From NCBI RefSeq assembly GCF_000445125.1, contig NZ_ATHL01000137.1:1-40121 (forward strand): a stretch of 40,121 nt of DNA. Direction: 5' to 3'. Each line of letters opens with the position of its first letter. Within the stretch, counting starts at the first letter, position 1. The position numbers and the translations under genes were made by a program. This DNA is from Novosphingobium lindaniclasticum LE124. GTDB taxonomy: Bacteria > Pseudomonadota > Alphaproteobacteria > Sphingomonadales > Sphingomonadaceae. The notes below the pieces were generated by a model that was given only the letters and a program-made list of their open reading frames with translations, had not been told where the DNA came from and searched no databases. Below are positions 35,091-40,121 of this stretch, piece after piece.

Positions 35091-35972
35091 ATGAATGCCT
35101 TCGCGCAAGACAACCGCCCGCGTCGCAGCGCGCTCTACCTCCCCGCCTCCAATGCCAAGGCCATCGCCAAAGCCCGTACGCTGCCCTGCGACATGGTCGT
35201 GCTCGATCTCGAAGATGCCGTCGCGCCCGAGGCAAAGGCCGAAGCCCGCGCCGCCGCCATCGCCGCGGTCGCCGAAGGCGGCTTCGGACACCGCGAAGTC
35301 GCCATCCGCACCAACGGCATCGACACCGAATGGGGCGCCGCCGACCTTGCCGCCGTCGCCGCCTCACAGGCCGATGCCGTGCTCGTTCCCAAGGTCAATT
35401 CGCCCGAGGACATCGCCCGCTACGACGCCGCCCTCTCCCCCGCACACGATCGGATGCAGCTCTGGACGATGATCGAGACCTGCGAGAGCGTCGGCAACCT
35501 GCCCCGGCTCGCCGCGACGGCGCGCACCACGCGGCTGTCGCTCTGGATCATCGGCACCAACGATCTCGCCAAGGAGATGCGCGCGCAGCTTACGCCCTGC
35601 CGCACGCCGTTCCTGCCCTTCCTCGCGATGGCCGTAGCCGCCGCGCGCGCGCATGGCCTCACGATCCTCGACGGCGTCTGCAATGAATTCCGCGATCTCG
35701 ACCTCTTCGAGGCCGAAGCACGACAGGGCCTGATGTTCGGGTTCGACGGCAAGAGCCTGATCCACCCCGCTCAGATCGAACCCTGCAACACCGTGTTCTC
35801 CCCTAGCACGGACGACCTCGAATGGGCGCAAGGGGTGATTGCGGCTTTCGGCTTGCTCGAGAACCAGGGCAAGGGCGCGATCCGGGTCGATGGCAAGATG
35901 ACCGAACTGCTGCATCTGGAGCAGGCGCGGCGGCTGGTTGAGGTTGCGCAGCGGATCAAAGCGATGAAGTAA
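35091..35972 (+). CDS. HpcH/HpaI aldolase family CoA-ester lyase (CitE-like)
   Basis: This 293-residue TIM-barrel lyase belongs to the CitE/malyl-CoA lyase group, which cleaves or forms beta-hydroxyacyl-CoA esters with Mg. Visible motifs are RSALYLPASNAKAIAKA (CoA/phosphate site), VVLDLEDAVAPEAK (conserved Asp-Glu-Asp), VLVPKVNSPED, WTMIETCESVGNL (Mg-ligand Glu), and FGFDGKSLIHPAQIE near the C-terminus. No citrate lyase CitD/CitF partners are nearby, so a role in citrate fermentation is unlikely; malyl-CoA or citramalyl-CoA cleavage is more plausible. GAGGGA lies eight bases before the ATG at 35091; the same frame is open upstream to 34797 without ribosome site or homology. Confidence 0.9.
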   Translation: MNAFAQDNRPRRSALYLPASNAKAIAKARTLPCDMVVLDLEDAVAPEAKAEARAAAIAAVAEGGFGHREVAIRTNGIDTEWGAADLAAVAASQADAVLVPKVNSPEDIARYDAALSPAHDRMQLWTMIETCESVGNLPRLAATARTTRLSLWIIGTNDLAKEMRAQLTPCRTPFLPFLAMAVAAARAHGLTILDGVCNEFRDLDLFEAEARQGLMFGFDGKSLIHPAQIEPCNTVFSPSTDDLEWAQGVIAAFGLLENQGKGAIRVDGKMTELLHLEQARRLVEVAQRIKAMK

Positions 35973-35981
35973 AGGGAAGTC

Positions 35982-36000
35982 CTGGGGGGTGATCCCCCAG
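35982..36000 (+). terminator. Possible terminator hairpin after the CitE-like gene
   Basis: CTGGGGG (35982-35988) pairs perfectly with CCCCCAG (35994-36000) around GTGAT, ten bases after the stop. No T run follows, so termination is uncertain. Confidence 0.4.
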
Positions 36001-36096
36001 ACTCTCGAAAAGTCGGCGTTGCGCACCGCTTTGCCTCGCGCGTTCCTTGTCGGGTAGCGGATGCGTCTTCCGGCGGGGATAGATCTCCCTGATACT

Positions 36097-36157
36097 TCGT
36101 CATTGCGGGGAGGCGAAGCCGACGCGGCAATCCAGAGCGGCCGACACACCGCTCTGG
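36097..36157. repeat. Partial intergenic palindromic repeat (CGTCATTGCG type)
   Basis: The segment starts TCGTCATTGCGGGGAGGCGAAGCC, runs through GCGGCAATCCAG and ends in a hairpin: CCAGAGCGG (36132-36140) with CCGCTCTGG (36149-36157) around eight bases. This is the left half and centre of a repeat common between genes in sphingomonads; the mirror right half (GATTGC ... GCAATGACG) is missing and the M28 gene end follows instead. Confidence 0.65.
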
Positions 36158-36174
36158 CCGCTTCAAAGAAAGCG

Positions 36175-37596
36175 TCAGCCCTCGCCCTTCGACCCGGGCA
36201 CGCGCGCGATCTCGCCCGGCTCGTTGGCGATGACTTTCAGAACCGCCGTCCAGGCATCCACGTTCTGCTGGAGCGCCGCAGGATCGACTTTGTCCAGCGT
36301 GTCGTCCGGCGTGTGGTGCAGGTCGAAATAGTGCATGCCGTCCTGACCGAGATCGACCACCGCCAGTTCCTGCTTGGCGATGATGCCGGAGACATCCGCG
36401 CCGCCGGTAGCCGCGCCCTCGTGATAGACGATGCCCATCGGCCAGAGCGCGGCCTTGATCTTGTCCGCCGTGGGCTTGTTGCGGTCGCCCAGGGTCAGGC
36501 GGAACTGCCAGACCTTGTCGGCACCGAAATCACTCTCCATCGCCACGGCATGGGGCTCGTTGCCGTGCATCTCGGCGTAGGCCTTGCTGCCCCCGCCGGT
36601 GACGCCCATTTCCTCGTTGCCGGCCCAGAGCACGCGGATGGTGCGCAGGGTCTTGCCTTCCTTCTGCGCCGCCAGCGCGGCGGCGGTGACGATGCCGCAG
36701 CCCGAAGCGTCGTCGATCGCGCCGGTTCCCAGATCCCAAGAATCGAGGTGGCAGGCCAGCACGATCTTCGGCAGCGAGGGATCGCGGCCGGGCAGATCGG
36801 CGATGACATTGCCCGACGGTGCGTCCGGGAACGGCTTGCCGAGCAGGGTCAGATCGATCTCCATCGGCTTGCCGCGCTTGGCGATCCGCGCGATCAGATC
36901 GGCATCGGGATTGGACACCGCCCCAGCCGGAATAGCGGCGACATCCTTGGCGAAGACGGTGACGCCGGTATGCGGATTGCGATGGCTGTCCGTGCCGGCC
37001 GAGCGGATGACGATCGCCGCAGCCCCCTTCTGCGAGGCGATCGACGGACCGCGGCGGCGCACGTCGCCATAAGGACCATAGCCTGAACCGTCCTGCGCCG
37101 CGCGCATGGCATGATCGACGAAGGCCACCTTGCCCTTGAGCGAACCTTCCGGCGCGGCGCGCAGTGCATCCAGCGTCGGGAAGTAGACCATTTCGGCCTG
37201 GATGCCCTTGGCAGGCGTCGGCGCCGACAGACCCAGCGCGGCGATCGCCAGCGGCTGCGAATAGGGTGCCGTGAGCTTCGCGCGTTCCTCGCCGCGTTTC
37301 CAGGCAAGCGTCTTGAACGGCTCGATCTTCACGTTCTCGAAGCCCAGCGCGATGAGCTTGACCTCGGCCCAGGCGCGTGCCTGCCCTTCCTGCGGCGACC
37401 CGGCCAGCCGGGGGCCGATTTCCGTCGTCAGGCCCTCGACGATCTCCCAGGCAACCCCGGCCCCCTCGGTCGGCGCGGCCTGCGCAGGAGCCAGGAGCGG
37501 AGCGGCAGCGAGGAGCGGAGCGGCAGCGAGGAGCGGAGCGGCAGCGAGGAGCGGAGAGGCGGCGAGAGGCGCCGCACGAGAGAATCTGCGTTGCAT
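36175..37596 (-). CDS. Secreted M28 family metallopeptidase
   Basis: This 472-residue exported zinc peptidase has an unusual signal peptide in which LLAAAP is repeated (about 11-36, cleavage near PAQAAP), encoded by an 18-bp tandem repeat described separately. A PA-like insert (about 130-230, VVYFPTLDAL and KGAAAIVIRSAG) precedes or interrupts the catalytic domain. M28 ligands are CHLDSWDLGTGAIDDASG (His, bridging Asp), GNEEMGVTGG (catalytic and ligand Glu), ESDFGAD and HHTPDDTLD (final His). The layout resembles carboxypeptidase Q-like M28 enzymes. I start at ATG 37596 (MQRRFSRAAP), which fits a twin-positive n-region; the longer frame to 37716 has no support. It diverges from ettA across 187 bases. 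Confidence 0.9.
   Translation of the reverse strand: MQRRFSRAAPLAASPLLAAAPLLAAAPLLAAAPLLAPAQAAPTEGAGVAWEIVEGLTTEIGPRLAGSPQEGQARAWAEVKLIALGFENVKIEPFKTLAWKRGEERAKLTAPYSQPLAIAALGLSAPTPAKGIQAEMVYFPTLDALRAAPEGSLKGKVAFVDHAMRAAQDGSGYGPYGDVRRRGPSIASQKGAAAIVIRSAGTDSHRNPHTGVTVFAKDVAAIPAGAVSNPDADLIARIAKRGKPMEIDLTLLGKPFPDAPSGNVIADLPGRDPSLPKIVLACHLDSWDLGTGAIDDASGCGIVTAAALAAQKEGKTLRTIRVLWAGNEEMGVTGGGSKAYAEMHGNEPHAVAMESDFGADKVWQFRLTLGDRNKPTADKIKAALWPMGIVYHEGAATGGADVSGIIAKQELAVVDLGQDGMHYFDLHHTPDDTLDKVDPAALQQNVDAWTAVLKVIANEPGEIARVPGSKGEG
37493..37564. repeat. Four tandem copies of an 18-bp unit in a signal-peptide coding region
   Basis: The unit AGGAGCGGAGCGGCAGCG occurs exactly at 37493-37510, 37511-37528 and 37529-37546, and with two changes at 37547-37564. 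Because 18 is a multiple of three, each unit adds six residues (LLAAAP in register) to the hydrophobic core of the M28 signal peptide, and copy-number change would keep the frame. Confidence 0.92.
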
Positions 37597-37783
37597 TGCA
37601 GATGCGTAACGCCCCCGGTCGCTTCTGCCAACCGGCCTGAAAGTGTCTTCGCACATCGGTCGGCAAGGCCTGCCGAAAACCGCCTGCGGCGCGCTGTCCG
37701 GCGGTGCCCTTGGCAAGGGGCTCTCGCACCTGTAGAGCGAGCGGCAACTTTTCCGATCCAGATCCTATTTCCAGAGGAAACCG

Positions 37784-39457
<1,674 letters not shown>

Positions 39458-39471
39458 TATCCTGCCCGGTT

Positions 39472-39512
39472 GAACAACAAGGCCGTCGCTCTTCGGGGCG
39501 GCGGCTTTGTTC
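39472..39512 (+). terminator. Probable terminator of ettA
   Basis: GAACAACAA...GCCG...CGC pairs imperfectly with GCG...CGGC...TTTGTTC across a CTTCGG tetraloop-like tip. The stem is interrupted by mismatches and the T run is only TTTGTTC, so confidence is moderate. Confidence 0.55.
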
Positions 39513-39643
39513 ATTTCTGGGCGCATCAAGATGAACGAGAGGCTTTACCTCGGTTCACCAATCCGACAGTGCCTTTGCCTTAGTAACGTGCTCAGGATGG
39601 ACCGCCATCGCCGGGCGGCGAATCCGGTTTGGAGAACCGGAAA

Positions 39644-40121
39644 ATGAAAAAGGAACACACACTAAAGGCGAAGAAGCTTCTCTCGGCAGCGGCCATGGGC
39701 GCTATGGCCCTGGCCGCGGCGGGACTTGCCATTCCCACCGCCGCCATGGCCCAGTCTCGTCAGGAACGCACACGCGGTGAAGATCGCGGCGAACGACGCG
39801 GGGGCAACGACGGCGCTTATCGTCCCGCACAGCAGCAACGCCCCCAGCGTCCCGAAGTCGCCCGTCCGCAGGCGCCGCAGCGTGCCCAACCGGCGTGGCG
39901 CGGAGAAGCCCGCCCGCAGCCGCAGCAGGCAGGCCAGGCTCAGCGCCCCGATCGCCCCGTAGTACGCGGCAACCCGGACTGGACCTCCGGCGTCCGCTGG
40001 AACAACGGCGCCACGCCGGATAACCTGCGCGGCAATTCGCGCAATGACGATCGACGCGACAACGATCGTCGCTGGAACAACAACGACAATCGCCCGGATC
40101 GCGGCAACTGGGGCCGCGATC
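39644..40121 (+). CDS. Secreted Arg/Gln/Asn-rich protein, RcnB-like (3' end outside window)
   Basis: The frame from ATG 39644 stays open to the window end (159 codons). A signal peptide covers 1-36 (KKLLSAAAMGAMALAAAGLA, cleavage at AMAQ). A low-complexity region follows, with alternating QQQRPQRPE, RPQAPQ and QPQQAGQAQRP. Next comes GNPDWTSGVRWNNGATPDNLRG, then Asp/Arg/Asn-rich sequence (DDRRDNDRRWNNNDN). The Trp-containing, charged pattern resembles periplasmic RcnB-like proteins of sphingomonads, whose conserved C-terminal domain would lie beyond the window, so this is only a suggestion. GGAG lies about ten bases before the ATG. Gln and Arg content is far above that of its neighbours. Confidence 0.75.
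   Translation, partial: MKKEHTLKAKKLLSAAAMGAMALAAAGLAIPTAAMAQSRQERTRGEDRGERRGGNDGAYRPAQQQRPQRPEVARPQAPQRAQPAWRGEARPQPQQAGQAQRPDRPVVRGNPDWTSGVRWNNGATPDNLRGNSRNDDRRDNDRRWNNNDNRPDRGNWGRD

Overview
The window is GC-rich chromosomal DNA from an alphaproteobacterium, most likely a member of the Sphingomonadaceae close to Novosphingobium or Sphingobium. I infer this from base composition, from the rpiB-glyA-nrdR gene order, from the type of LeuA, RF2 and RpoD present, and from short palindromic repeats of a kind common between genes in this group. There is no rRNA, tRNA, CRISPR array, insertion sequence or prophage. Almost everything is core metabolism and translation, with a few accessory genes between.

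Layout. 1-1551: 3' part of rpoD. 1604-3659 (minus): a Kazal-type lipoprotein and a membrane-bound M28 peptidase. 3913-7995 (plus): rpiB, glyA, a small membrane protein, nrdR, a TrmJ-like tRNA methyltransferase and rpsD. 8114-8338: a small unknown gene. 8414-16083 (minus): a nine-gene collinear block, xseB-ispA-coaD-peptidyl-prolyl isomerase-queA-ABC ATPase-ABC permease-DUF481 barrel-tgt. The two queuosine enzymes QueA and Tgt flank an exporter-like module. 16224-18383: purL. 18497-20055 (minus): serB followed by a DUF1345 membrane protein. 20048-21049: miaA, whose start overlaps the serB start head to head.

21269-28504 is a branched-chain amino acid region: ilvB, ilvN and ilvC, then three small exported or membrane proteins (YceI, an I78-type lipoprotein, a TMEM175-type channel), then leuA. 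A 16-residue leader peptide with five leucines sits upstream of leuA, marking it as attenuation-controlled. 28702-29571 is a membrane diguanylate cyclase. 29649-33800 (minus) holds a nitronate monooxygenase-like flavoprotein with an unusual cysteine cluster, a lipoprotein-type methyltransferase, prfB and an exported peroxiredoxin. 33961-34766 is a decayed short-chain dehydrogenase. Then come a CitE-like lyase, a secreted M28 peptidase with a tandem repeat inside its signal peptide, ettA, and the start of a secreted Arg/Gln/Asn-rich protein that runs off the window.

The signals I consider most worth following are cis-elements rather than new enzymes: the leuA leader peptide, which may be translated from a leaderless mRNA; a 42-bp almost perfect palindrome that contains both the Shine-Dalgarno and the start codon of queA; the ABC exporter plus DUF481 barrel between queA and tgt; the frameshifted SDR; and the slippage-prone signal peptide. 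I do not see a convincing new defence or mobile system.
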